A DNA stretch of 64,000 nt from Vandiemenella viatica (Eukaryota; Arthropoda; Insecta; Orthoptera; Morabidae): NCBI GenBank assembly GCA_031002005.1, contig CM061921.1, forward strand, positions 148,337,283 to 148,401,282. Direction: 5' to 3'. Under the pieces are notes generated by a model, which was not told the origin of the DNA, ran no database searches, and saw only the letters and a program-made list of their open reading frames with translations. Positions 12,684 through 23,412 of this stretch are shown piece after piece. A program made the position numbers and the translations under genes. Every line of letters starts with the position of its first letter. The first letter of the stretch is position 1.

Positions 12684-13985
12684 CGAGGGTGAATCAAATA
12701 TAAACAAGACTTTCGGCCGTTCGGGTGCAATAGTGGTGGGAGAACGTTCCCGCTTCGTTTGGCGATAGGTAGGTTTGTCAGGAGTGGGGGAAGACCGTTA
12801 GCCCCCCCCCCCTCGACTCGCTCAGTGCCAACCGTCACGATGTCGGAGCAAGAGGTACACTCGTCGATTGCGCAACGTGTTATAATCAAGTTTCTCGCTG
12901 CAGAAGGCGTAAAACCGGCAGAAATCTTGAGGAGATTGACTGCCCAGTTCGGGAAAGAGACACTGTCGCGAGCCAGAGTGTTTGCATGGCATAAACAGTT
13001 TGTGGATGGTCGTCATCATGTTGAAAATGAGAGCCATAATCGCAGACCCCGCACCAGCATTACAGAGAACAACATCAGCTGTGTTAGACGGCTTATTGAA
13101 GATGACAAGCGTCTTACCACTTCTGAAATTGCAAGTAAGGTCGGAATAAGTTATGGGAGCACTTACTCCATACTCACAGAGGAGCTTGGGTACCGTAAGG
13201 TGTGCGCCAGGTGGGTTCCTCGCCTTCTCACAGCAGAACAGAAATTGAATCGACTTCAGGTGTGTGAGCGTCTTCTGGCACGATTTCGGGAAGAAGGGGA
13301 CCCATTTCTGACTCACATCATCACCTGTGATGAAACTTGGGTGCACCACTACACCCCTGAGTCCAAACAAGCGAGTATGGAGTGGAGAAAAAAAGGAGAA
13401 CCTGGACCAGTGAAAGCCAAGTCACGACTATCGGCTGGCAAGGTTTTGGCTACGGTTTTTTTTTGACCAGCGTGGTTTGCTGCACCTCGATTTTTTGCAT
13501 GAGCGCAGGACAATCAATGCGGCCTACTACTGCGACATTTTGAGTGAGGCCCGACTTGCATATCGCCGCAAAAGACGAGACCTACCGATGAGGAAAGTGG
13601 TTATTCTCCATGACAATGCTCGCCCCCACACAGCAGCCTTAACCAGGGAAAAATTGGAGAAACTGGGTTGGGAGACACTGGACCACCCTCCTTACAGTCC
13701 AGACCTGTCACCCTGTGACTTTCATGTGTTTGGTCCTCTCAAGGAAGCTTTGGGAGGCCAAAAATTCAACAGTGATGCTGAGGTGGAAGCCTACGTGCGC
13801 AATTGGCTGCAAACACGACCTGCATCTTTCTACATGGAAGGAATTGGGAAGCTGCCTATCCGCTGGGAAAAATGTGTTTCTAAAGCAGGAGATTACGTAG
13901 AAAAATAAGATATGTACTTTTTCGCACTTAAAATAAAAATAATATTTTTTAAAATAAAGTCTTGTTTATATTTGATTCACCCTCG
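12684..13985 (+). mobile_element. Mariner transposon with perfect 30-bp TIRs
   Basis: The terminal inverted repeats 12684-12713 and 13956-13985 match at 30 of 30 positions (outer bases CGAGGGTGAATC). They are flanked by TA on both sides (12682-12683 and 13986-13987), the target duplication of Tc1/mariner elements. The 1302-bp length is typical of mariner. It contains one transposase gene with a single frameshift. It sits inside the 5' UTR of a CR1-like LINE: flanking sequence on both sides belongs to that LINE's UTR repeats. Perfect TIRs and a nearly intact ORF suggest a comparatively recent insertion. Confidence 0.95.
12840..13908 (+). pseudogene. Mariner transposase, one frameshift
   Basis: The start is taken at ATG 12840 (MSEQEVHSSI); an in-frame ATG at 12759 is further upstream in the element's leader. 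The N-terminal half has paired helix-turn-helix domains (VFAWHKQF; TTSEIASKVGIS), then the linker-like ARWVPRLLT (the usual WVPHEL position), and CDETWVHHY with the first catalytic Asp. The frame closes after ATVFF at a nine-T run (13456-13464); one T fewer would restore the usual reading into DQRGLLHLDF. The downstream frame 13477-13908 carries ILHDNARPHTA (second Asp) and YSPDLSPCDFHVF (third Asp). Thirty-four residues lie between the last two Asp residues, the D34D signature of true mariners. All three catalytic residues are present, so the homopolymer shift is the only visible lesion. Confidence 0.93.
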
Positions 13986-14060
13986 TATTAATGGCCACTC
14001 GACAAATGCTGATGAGCACTGGCTACAAACAGTAAATAATCTTATATATATATTTAAAAA
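13986..14060 (-). mobile_element. Continuation of CR1-like LINE copy 1 5' UTR
   Basis: Sequence after the mariner (GGCCACTCGACAAATGCTGA, then GAGCACTGGCTACAAACAGT) repeats the unit seen at about 12565-12610 (GGTCACTCGACTACTACTTC, then GAGCACTGATTACAAACAG). The LINE's 5' UTR therefore carried tandem units and the mariner landed in them. Confidence 0.65.
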
Positions 14061-14089
14061 TAGACTTGTGTTTTCCTATATTTCACTTT

Positions 14090-14965
14090 TCAGCCACCAC
14101 TACTTAGCACAGATCACTGGTCTTTGTGTGTGGAAGTAGCATGCACTTTCCTGTCATGCACAACATTGGCCGAATGTTGATAGCTGTGGGGAAGTAGGAG
14201 ATATGATGGTTAAAAGTGGTCGATGCAGGGCATTTTCATATTTCGACCACCGAGCGTGGTGGTGTAACGGTTAGCGTTCTGGCCTCGCATTCGGGAGGAC
14301 GGCGGTTCGAATCCCCGTCCGGGCATCCAGATTTGGGTTTTCCATGGTTTCCCCAAATCACTCCAGATGAATGCCAGGATGCTTCCTTCAAAAGGCCATG
14401 GCCGAATTCCTTCCAATTCCTTGGCCCCATCCTTTCCCGTCTCTAAAGACCTCGTAGTTATAGGAGACGTAAAGCAGTTAAAAAAAAAAAAAGTATTATG
14501 TCACTCTGCTGCCACAACTACATAGCATAGACCACTGTATTTGTGTGTGGTAGTGGTATCGTGTCTCCTTTCATGTACTATGGTGGTTAGATGTCAGTAG
14601 CTATGGGGGTGTGGGAGATATGGTGGTTGAAAGTGGTTGACCTGCGGCACTTTCATATTTCTACCAAAAACGTATGTGTCATGGTGTAACACTTTTCATC
14701 CAAAACTATCTATTGCAGATCACTGGTGTTTGTGTGTAGCAGTAGCACAGAGACACCCGTCGATCACAACATTGGCAGAATTTCGGTAACTGTGGTAGTG
14801 TGGGAGATATGGTGGTTGAAATTGGTCAATCAATGATATTTTCGTATTTCGACCGTATATTTTACTTTGCTGCCTGAACTACATAGCACAGGTGACTGGT
14901 GTTTGCGTGTGGTAATAGCATTGAGTCTCCCATTGTGCACTTTGGTGGTTAGATGTCGGTAGGTG
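14090..14965. repeat. Tandem repeat, ~175-190-bp unit, interrupted by a SINE
   Basis: Each unit contains AGCACAGATCACTGGT, TTTGTGTGTGG, a GGGAGATATGGTGGTTGAAA block, and TTTTCATATTTCGACC. GGGAGATATGGTGG recurs 189 bp apart near 14612 and 14801. The first unit (about 14090-14250) is separated from the second (from 14492) by a 241-bp SINE. The fourth unit is partial, ending about 14965. CR1-like 5'-UTR sequence lies on both sides (to 14060 and about 15020-15090), so the array may be part of that LINE's expanded 5' UTR. Confidence 0.8.
14251..14491 (+). mobile_element. tRNA-derived SINE (copy 1)
   Basis: The head has a pol III A box (TGGTGTAACGGTTAGCG) and B box (CGGTTCGAATCCC). The body carries CCAGATTTGGGTTTTCCATG, TTTCCCCAAATCACTCC and AAGGCCATGGCCGAATTCC, and the 3' end is an A tail of 12. 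It interrupts the tandem repeat, so it is younger. Five other copies occur at 31682, 31929 (reverse), 32268, 38817 and 41843. The exact parental tRNA is unclear. Confidence 0.9.
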
Positions 14966-15994
14966 TTAATCCAAATTCTTTATAAACATGAATGAAGTTG
15001 CGTGCACCAGCTAGTTAGAGATTAAACTAAAAAATCTACACCCCTAAAAGTTATATATAATATCAAGCTGGGCTATTGCTAGTAGATCACTTGATGTTTA
15101 ATTGGTGTAAATGGAAGACAGGTGATTGCAGAACTAGTCTGAACAGAGAATTGCAAAGTTTTAGCCATTTCAGTATGAAACACATTACATAGTACCTATT
15201 ATTTGATAAAAAGTGTGTTACAGGTTCATAAATAAAGCAAGAATTAAGAAATGCTGCACAGATGTATACATTTTACATGATGAATAAGGGTTTCAACAGC
15301 TTCATCCAAGCACTTTAAGAGTTGGCAGTCAAGTTATACTATTTTAGTTTTAACTTATTCAGTTAAGTTGTGAACAAACATTCCATACCAAAAATACTTG
15401 ACACAAGTAGCCAAACAACAACACTGCCATTTATACATAATAATTGGCTACCATTTGCAATCATTGTTATTCATTACTTCAGCACTATAAAAGCCATTGT
15501 GTGGTGTAAAATCTAAGCACATTTTGTGTAGAAATACTTGTTTTACTATTCATTTATGTACCGTGTGGTACACTTTTTCAATAGTATATGCTAAGGAAAA
15601 AATTCTTTAAATTTCAACATTGGAAGATTCTGGCCATACAGGCATGTAGCTTCCTTGGTATGGTCATGGTAAAAAACTGTAAAAGTAGTGATCATGATAG
15701 TTGTTTCTTGTTATCTAGCACCATTAGGTTGTGATACACTCTGGACCTGCATTATAACTGATATTGCATTATGCAGTAATTCTAGTGGTGTAGTGTTGGT
15801 CCAGGATTTATAGTCACATTGAGCAGTATAGGCACTACAATGTGATATAGTTTTCTCACATGCCAGTGCTGGTGGTCTTGTATTTTTCTCTTGACTCATC
15901 AGTTCTTCAGCAGGATGTGTGCACTTGCCAATTCTATATAGTTTTGTCAGTCAGTTTTCCAAACTGTTGTGATCTTTTTTCTTTTTGTCTCTAG
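14966..15994. other. Non-coding sequence before first visible exon
   Basis: About 15020-15090 repeats CR1-like 5'-UTR sequence (ATATCAAGCTGGGCTATTGC). The rest has no recognised feature. The last ~25 bases are a pyrimidine tract ending in CTCTAG, the 3' splice site of the exon at 15995. Confidence 0.6.
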
Positions 15995-16231
15995 GTGGCC
16001 TCGTCTCCATAATTCTGCAAGTGGTTGGGTAGTTGAAGACTGGGAACATGAATTCAGAAAGAGAATGCATACTGGGTGCCGAGTCCAGCACATTTTAACA
16101 CAAATTTCTCCCAAAATTGGCATGAATGAAGACATCTCACATGCTGAACTGGCAGAGTTATGGTGTCTTATGCAAGAACACCCCCAAGGATATAAGTTCA
16201 TATTGAATGAACTAACACTAGCAATATCAAG
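15995..16231 (+). CDS. FBXO21: FBXO21-like gene, internal exon (post-F-box linker)
   Basis: The exon follows a pyrimidine-rich tract and CTCTAG, and ends AAG before GTATTA. It starts with the third base of a codon and ends with two bases of the next. It encodes 78 full codons: WPRLHNSASGWV, WEHEFRKRMHTG, an ILTQISPKIG stretch, then ELAELWCLMQEHP. The order matches the region after the F-box in FBXO21 proteins, where QWP, WLEEYKxR-like and E-LV-IL blocks occur. FBXO21 is the substrate-recognition subunit of an SCF (SKP1-CUL1-F-box) ubiquitin ligase, acting in the cytosol. The two leftover bases (AG) plus the first base of the 31354 exon make Ser. The preceding F-box exon was not found here. 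Confidence 0.82.
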
Positions 16232-16954
16232 GTATTATTGCAATATATGAGTAATTTAGTTAATTAAATGGCTACAGAATCATGCCCATAATAGCTTACA
16301 TAATATTACAATAAAATTTATCATACTTTTACATACATATTACGGCACATTTTGCATACTTAACATGACTTTTTTGTTGCAACAGATTCGTACCAAAAAG
16401 TGTTGATGTATTGTATTTAAATAATAAAGGATAGGGAAATAACCCAATCACTCACAGAAGCTAAAGGCTGGAGGGCTGCAATAAGAATAGAACACTCGGG
16501 ACAAATACAAATGTACAATATTTTGGTTTAAAACTTTATTCATGTAGGGCCATTTGACAAGAGAGGTGTGTACACACCAGGCTTCTTGCATTACTGTCTT
16601 GGTCATGGAGAACGGGGTGGAGGTAAACTGATGCAAAGTTAACTCACAGGAAAAGACAAAACTTGAAGTGCCCAGAAGGGAAGGAGGAAATGAAATGAAA
16701 CTTCAAGGGGTTGAAGGGATATGTGATATTACTTCAGTGACTACGAGACATCAAATTTGCAAACAGCTTAGCAGTATGAGTCAACATATCAGTATGACAT
16801 TCCACTTCTTCTGCCCTTGATGCATGCACTATTTCGGTTGGTATGGGTGTCATAAAGCCATTGTATTCTCTTCTGAGACAAGCTGAAACACAACTGCCGG
16901 TCCTTAATATCCTGAAAACAAAACAAACTGAAAATGTGGAATGATAAGTTACAG

Positions 16955-17650
16955 AATATGGAATTAAATTGAATAAAAAAAATCGTAGCACTAAAAATAA
17001 ACCGAAAGAATACAGACTGTCATAAAATTGCAAGACAACCAAGTTGAAGTTGTTGACCAATTTAGCTACCTGGGGAGCATAATTGCTAGTTATGATAGAA
17101 GTGAGTTAGAAATAATGAATAGAGTAACCAAAGGAGCCAACTTCTACAGCACCTTGCGGGGTTTACTATGGAACATGAAGACTCCCAGAAGAACAAAAAT
17201 TACCTTGTACAAATCATTTCTCATTCCTATTCTCACATATGCTTTGGAAACATGCACACTAACATCAAGGGACCTTAGCAAGATCCAAGCATGTGAAATG
17301 GAGATTCTTAGAACAGCCCTCCAGAAAACTAGATTTGACCACATAGTGAATGATGAGATTAGATCAAACCTAGAGCTAAGGGAATCAATGGAAGAGAGAC
17401 TGTGGTCATCAAGACTTAAGTGGTTTTGGCATTTCATGGGAATGACTAGTACAAGACTTCCAAAAACTTATTTGGCCAAAAGGATAGTGGGCAAAAGCCC
17501 AGTGGGAAGACCAAGAAGAAGATGGAGAGACCAACTGAATGAGGAAATAAAGTGAAGAGGCTGGAGCTGGATATATATCACAGACAAAGAAACATTTCTG
17601 GATAGGAGACAGTAGAGGATGATCATCTACTACAACCAAGGCTCATAAAC
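16955..17650 (+). pseudogene. 3' fragment of a LINE ORF2
   Basis: The frame 17028-17555 carries the post-RT thumb and C-terminal region typical of RTE-like LINEs: DQFSYLGSIIAS, a basic 'RTKITLYKSFLIPILTY' block, ETCTLTSRD, LKWFWHFMGM and VGRPRRRWRDQL. Related coding sequence precedes it in another frame (RSTKNKPKEYR) and follows it to about 17650. The RT palm is missing, as in 5'-truncated insertions. It lies in the same orientation as the host gene but has no splice role that I can see. Confidence 0.8.
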
Positions 17651-18518
17651 CACACCCCGGAAACTGGAGATGGTCCAATAATGACTTACACTGGGACAGA
17701 GTTGACATCCGAGCTAATCCCACACATGTTCTATCTGGGGATCTTGCTGGCCATGGCCAGTACCTCAACATCATGTAGACAGTTCATAGATACACTTGCC
17801 ATGTATGGACGAGTATTGTCCTATTGAAAATTAACACCAAGATACTGTCGCATGAGATGTAATATATGAGGACATAGGCTGTTGTGACATACCATTGTGC
17901 TACCAGATTTCTCTCAATCACTACCAGCTGTGATCTGAAGTCATACCCAATTGCTCTCCACCCCACGACATCAGGAGTATCATCTCTGTGCCTCTCCAAA
18001 ACATTGGAAGAATTGGACCTCTTCTTAGGTTGCCACCATACTCGCCAACCATGGTCATCTTAGGTGGTGCAGAACTGGGATTCATTGCTGAACACAATGC
18101 AACAATATTCATCAGAAGTACATGCTTGGCACCATGTCAAACAAATCATTTGTATTGTGATGTTAATGGTAGCCTACATGTGAGACTTTAATTCCCTAGT
18201 CCAGCCACTGCTAGTCTCCAATCAATGGTGTCAGATAATACAGAATATTGCAGGGAGTCCATTCATTATTCTTGGATGGGAGATGCAAATGTGAAGAGTT
18301 ATGATATGTTTGGTGCACAATATGGCGAAACTCCCTTGCAGTTGCCAATTGTAGGTGATGAGTATGCCTGTCTTTAAATTACTATACAGTCCAATACAGG
18401 GCCATTGTCACATCTGAATGCCCCACAAATCTTGATATTGCACAATTCCACTGGCTGGACAAATGGAGACAAACAGTGAGGCCAATTACAAACTCTTTCA
18501 GGTACCGATAATGATTTC
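17651..18518 (-). mobile_element. Tc1-like transposon, larger part (split by gypsy)
   Basis: Minus-strand relics of a Tc1-type transposase. About 18515-18390 has the N-terminal DNA-binding part (YLKEFVIGL, FVGHSD in shifted frames). About 17999-17784 has GWRAIGYDFRSQLVVI and RNLVAQWYV, then decayed QQDNARPH-like and IEHVWD sequence down to about 17700 (the last Glu-containing motif of DD34E elements). Stops and shifts are frequent. The N-terminal side continues at 26532 after the gypsy element. No clean inverted repeat was found at the left end. Confidence 0.7.
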
Positions 18519-18522
18519 CCAC

Positions 18523-19020
18523 TATAACGGTTTATAACCGGTTTGTAACCTTTATAATTGGTTTAATGTTAGGTTTATTTAGAACACTCAAGTGCCGAAC
18601 TCCAAAGTTGCATTTATTAAACTTTCATACACAGAATGCTGGCACTAGACTTGATCATTGTCGTATCGGACTACGCTTAATATTCAGATAGCAGATTAGC
18701 GGGTGAACCACAGTTGCCTCAGCACACATGTTTAACATTTGTAATTAGTACAACCAAGGACATCAATGGCACGTAATCGAACTCTTATATCAGAACAGTT
18801 TCATACAGCCGACTTCATCACGAGCACATGTTAGATTCTCCTCTACAAGCTGGCTTTTTCCTGCCGCTTCCCGTCACTCAGCCAATCAAGTCACCATTCC
18901 TACTCACGTGAATGATCCGGCAAACCAGCATCTTTCTTGTTACCTCGCCTTTCAGCGACATTCCCTTTTGTCCTGATGATGCACTCCCTATCCATTCGGG
19001 TGTGCAACGCTATCATTACA
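18523..19020 (-). repeat. gypsy 3' LTR
   Basis: In element orientation it begins TGTAATGATAGCG and ends CCGTTATA. It matches 26074-26527 along its length, with extra bases near both ends. The ~25-bp segment TTAGATTCTCCTCTACAAGC is absent from the other LTR. Confidence 0.92.
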
Positions 19021-19032
19021 ACCCCCTTCAAA
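19021..19032 (-). other. Polypurine tract of the gypsy element
   Basis: On the minus strand TTTTGAAGGGGGT abuts the TGTAAT start of the 3' LTR, the position of a plus-strand primer. Confidence 0.75.
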
Positions 19033-19505
19033 ATGACACTTGCTTTTGTTTGTGCACACAGAGAGAACAAGTGGAATTTTCTATAACTGGACCATTTCCC
19101 TTTACACTCACTTTATCACTTATGATACTTATTTTCTGAATATACATACACTTTTCATACCAATGTCTAGTGCCGGTTATGCTTATATTACTTACAATCC
19201 GGAACATAGAAAGAATCACAAATACATGACATTTTACATCATATGACATCATAGCAAAAACAAAAAAACAAAGAAATTACATCAAACATGACATTTGTGC
19301 ATATCATTTTTTTTTTCAACAAAAAAACTCAGAAATTACATGAAACCCAGTCCTGTAACGAGACAGATACACAAAAATCTGACTACATTGACAGACTGTT
19401 GTGTTGATATTATGTGCGACTACCTTGTGTGTCCATAAGAAGAGTGACAAAATAATACATGTTTCATATTAGTAGGGTATACATTTTTACCTTACAACTT
19501 GTGCG

Positions 19506-20620
19506 TTAATTATGAAAAAATGGTATTAACGTTTCTTCACTTTTATATGGCTTCAGTCCACGACATTGTATTTGCCTTTGATTTGCCGAGAATGTGGGTC
19601 TATGAGTACATAGGCATTTGAATTTTGTACCTCTTGTACCTTGTATGGTCGTGTTTAGAGGTGAAAAAAACTTTCTGTTTTCACTATGCAATATGGAGGA
19701 CTTAGGATGTGTTTTGACCATTACTAAATTACCTTTATCATAAGAAGTAGGGATAAGTGTTTTATCATGTCGCCTTTTTCTTTGGAGCGCTTTACTTCGA
19801 AGTTCCTGCAATGCTATTTTAAGCTTCAATGCGTAATCTTGCTCCGTAGTTGGATAGGTGATGTATTCTTTTACGAGTGTAGGTGGTTCCCTTTGGAACA
19901 TTAGCTCATATGGGGATATTGTGGTGGAGCTGTGTGGGATCGTGTTTATCACATCCTCAATTTTGGGTATTTCACACGCCCACTTTTTATGATTATCCGA
20001 GCAATAAGTGCGCAACCAACGACCTAGTTCACACATTACCCTTTCTGCAGGGTTTCCTTTTGGTGAATAGTATGAGGTTTTATGTATTTGGATGTTTAAT
20101 TGTGTAAGGCACTCTTTCCAGATTTTATATATAAATTGCAGGCCATTGTCTGTCAAAATGCTTTTGGGAGATCCAACCTGAGGAATATAATGTTCAACTA
20201 CTTTCAGGCAAATTGTGCGTGCAGTCACTCGTTTGAGTGTGTACAATTTAACAAATTTGGTAAATACATCGAGTATGACACATACTTGTGTTACTCCCCT
20301 ACTAATTCTCCCCTACTAATTCTCGGGGTTGCGATGGAATGATACTCCGGAATTCTCCCTCTCTCTTTACATTGTCAGCCTTAGTTACTTGGCAAAGGTT
20401 ACAGGCAGCAATGATATTCCTAATATTCTTATAGATATTGTGGAAATAAAACCATTGATGACACGATTGATAGCACTTGTTAATACCATAGTGTCCATGA
20501 CTTAAGTGGTGATATTTTATAAGAGTGTGTACTAGGTGATCAGATATCCAAAGTTTCCACTCATTTGAACCATCGTAAACTCGTTTAAATATAATTCCCT
20601 TTTCTAGGCAATAAAACTTG
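19506..20620 (-). pseudogene. gypsy integrase region
   Basis: The N-terminal H-H-C-C zinc-binding part is visible near 20540-20380 (HGHYGINKC; AACNLCQVTKAD) with frame damage. The long frame 20246-19506 (246 aa) holds the core. It has SILTDNGLQF with a catalytic Asp (about residue 33) and YYSPKGNPAERVMCELGRWL with the catalytic Glu (about residue 68). A C-terminal basic region (QRKRRHDK, KGNLVMVKTHPK) follows. The first catalytic Asp lies just upstream of the frame's first Met. This enzyme would insert the cDNA into the genome; the copy is interrupted. Confidence 0.85.
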
Positions 20621-20879
20621 TGTAATTTCCCTGAGGGGTCATCTTCTGATAGCTTTTGAGTTACTACCTTGATTGTGTCATCTTTTGCTGTTCTTCAGCC
20701 ATACATTTAAAACAATCATGGACTCGTTTTTCATGTTGTACTCCCCTAATATAGAATAGCTGAGGTGTGTTACTTGTATGTGTGGGTATATCTGCTTGTT
20801 CTAATCCTTGGGGCAACCGCGATAGTGCATCTGCAGTTATATTTTGTGTCCCCGGTATATATTTAATGTCATAATCAAA

Positions 20880-22100
20880 TTCTTGAAGATAAAGTGGCCC
20901 ACCTTGTCAGACATCCATGAGTTAACTTACATATTCAGGAATGATAGGGCTTTGTGATTGGTGTGCACTATAATTTTCCTGCCTAGGAGGAGGTATCCGA
21001 ATTTCTGGAATGTCCACACGATTGCCAGTCCCTCCTTCTCCGTGATCCCATAATGATGTTCTGCCTGTGCCAGTAGGGGACTAGCAAATGCGAGAGGTTT
21101 CTTTTTATTCCTTCTTTATCCGGTATCTCCTGAAAAATTTCTGATCCTAGGCCATAATCAGAACTGTTGGTGGTAACACAGATGGGGTATTCCCAGTTAG
21201 GTTGTGCTAATGCAATATTGGAGGCAAGGATATTCCTTATGGTTTGGAAACCATTCTAACACTCCGGTGTCCACTGCCATGTTACATTTTGTTTCTGTAA
21301 TTCTACTAGGTGTGGGCTATTGAGGATCTGGTTGGGCACAAATTTGCGATAGTAACCACACAGTCCCAAAAAGCTTTTGAGCTGGGTCTTGTTTGCAGGA
21401 GCTGGGAAATTCTCAATTGCTTCTAAGTTGTTTTTCTCTATTTTAAGCCCTAGTGTTGTGATAACATCACCCAGAAATTCAATTTGAGAATTGAGGAATA
21501 CACATTTTTTTTAGTTTGATGGTCATTCCTCCTGCTCGTAGGGCCATAAGTACTTCCCTTAGAATCTGCCAATGTTCTTCAAGACTGTCAGTCGCAATGA
21601 GAATGTCATCAACATATATAATTAATTTCTTTAGTAATTTAGGTCCCAAGATGGTGTCCAAAGCCCTAATGAAATTCAAGACCACATTATTTAGTCCGAA
21701 AAGGAGTACGTGGAATTGATAACACCAGCCTTGGTAGAGGAAGGCTGTGTATTGTCTTGAGCTCTCCTCTATAGGTATTTGCCAGTAAGATGAAGTTAAA
21801 TCCAGAGAGGTGAGGTACTTTCGTCCTGGGGAACTAAACAAGCATTCTTCCACCGGTAAAGGATGGTCTTGTTCACTTTGCAAGAATTTGTTCAATGTTC
21901 TTGCATCTAACACGAGTCGTACCAATTGGTCAGCTTTATTCACCACTACCAACGGGTTGTTATACAAACTATTTGACCATTCGATAATTTTCCATTCCAT
22001 CATTCTATCAATTTAAGCATCCACGAGATGTTTCTTTGCCAAAGGAATAGTGTATGGTTTCACAAAAAAGGTTTGGTACATATGACTTTAAATTTACATT
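20880..22100 (-). pseudogene. gypsy reverse transcriptase and RNase H region
   Basis: The frame 22003-21479 (174 aa) carries the RT fingers and palm: NPLVVVNKAD, RLVLDARTLNKF, LTSLDLTSSYWQIPI (first catalytic Asp, about residue 68), LLFGLNNV, and YVDDILIATD (catalytic pair, about residues 130-133). Connection and RNase H pieces follow in other frames: TNSSDYGLG near 21150 (usual TDASGYGLG) and FGYLLLGRKIIVHTNHKALSFL near 20960. Stops between the pieces disable it. Confidence 0.88.
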
Positions 22101-22593
22101 GGTAGGTTTTCACTAATCCCAGTTTGTCCGAGAAAATGTCAGCAAATTCATCGACTAGTTTGTAAAGATTGTCCCTATGCTCCTCCGGTGTCAAATCTAA
22201 AATTCGTTGCATTTGATTTGGGGTGGTATTCATTTTTAGCCTATGTATCCAAAATTGTACAAGCTTGGTATAAAATCCTACCTCATTGGTAGTACTGGCT
22301 ATCCTTTTCTTGAATAATATCTATACTGAATGTACTGTCATTAATTGGGAACTATGGTTGAATGTGACTAAATGTGTAGAGCCATTTGCGTAGAAGGACA
22401 GTGTCTTGTGTTCACAATCTAACACTGCCTTACTACTGCACAACCAGTCAATTCTAAATATACAACTGGGGTGTAAGCCTGGTATCACAAACACAGGTAC
22501 CTCTAGTGGGATTGACTGAAGGTTACCTTCTAATAATGCCTGGGTCCAAATCGGCTTGCTTTTCTTGCCAATGGTTGTGACCACAGTCATGTT

Positions 22594-23412
22594 CTAAACC
22601 GGATAAGTAGGTAGTTGCTTGACAGAGTTTAACTTATTGAACTGTGATATGCAAGAAATATCTGCCCCTGTATCTACCAATATTTCCACTGGTTGTGTAA
22701 AAGCTATGATATGTAGGGTAGGTGCTCGTATAGTATTGTTTTGAGGAATTCGTTCTTCTCGTAATAGATCTTTTGTAGGGTTATTGTGGTAAATGCATGC
22801 TATGGTGGGTACTGTTGGTGGTCCTATTGAAGTATTCGCCTCTGTCTGGACCTTAACATGGGCAACTAACAATTTTTTTTCATCCTCTAATGAAGATTGT
22901 GCTATGTGTGGAATTTCTGTGTTCATTTGCTCCTGTTGGGTTTGATTTTCCTGGTGTTTTGGCTGTCGTTGTTGCCTTTTCCCTCTGCCTCGACCTAAAC
23001 TTCTGATATTGGGTTTACCTCTAAAATTTTTATTTGAGTAAGTTCTTGTATTGTGTGAGTTTGGTTGGTTAGAATTGTCTGGGGACCTATGTCCATTTCC
23101 TCTCTTGTGCTGGTTAGGAGAGTAATTTGTTTGTGAACCATGCTGTTTATTATCTCGATTCACTCCATAAGTTTGTCGATAGGCATTTTGTAAGTCTAAT
23201 GCCCTAAGTCTCTGTGCTACTTGGTCCATGGAGTTAATGCCCTGTGTTGTTATTAGATAGTGTACATCGTGTGGCATTCTAGTAAGTATTTCCCATATTA
23301 ACTCTTCCACTGGGAATGGAATTGTAAAATGACATGTATTGGCTACTTCCTGTGTGAAGACTTCTGATAGTGTTAAAGTGCCTTGAGAATGATAGCGATG
23401 TCCATTGGACAA
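22594..23412 (-). pseudogene. gypsy gag C-terminus and protease
   Basis: An open frame of 272 aa. Residues to about 95 resemble the end of a capsid domain (PVEELIWEILTRMP, VAQRLRALDLQNAYR). A Gln/Asn/Arg/Gly-rich stretch follows (SLGRGRGKRQQRQPK), which may bind nucleic acid in place of CCHC knuckles; no CCHC motif is seen. The end contains the aspartic protease motif ILVDTGADISCIS near 22670. The frame ends at 22594 and protease sequence continues in another frame to about 22320 (IRLSW-type retropepsin tail not clear). Confidence 0.85.

Noticed and set aside
12822..13370. 182-aa minus-strand open frame
   Set aside because: It is the antisense shadow of the mariner transposase gene.
14265..14330. 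Possible functional tRNA gene
   Set aside because: It has A and B boxes but no proper cloverleaf, and it is the head of a SINE found six times here.
14090..14965. CRISPR-like array
   Set aside because: The repeats are long and contiguous, without unique spacers, in a eukaryotic context; it is an ordinary tandem repeat.
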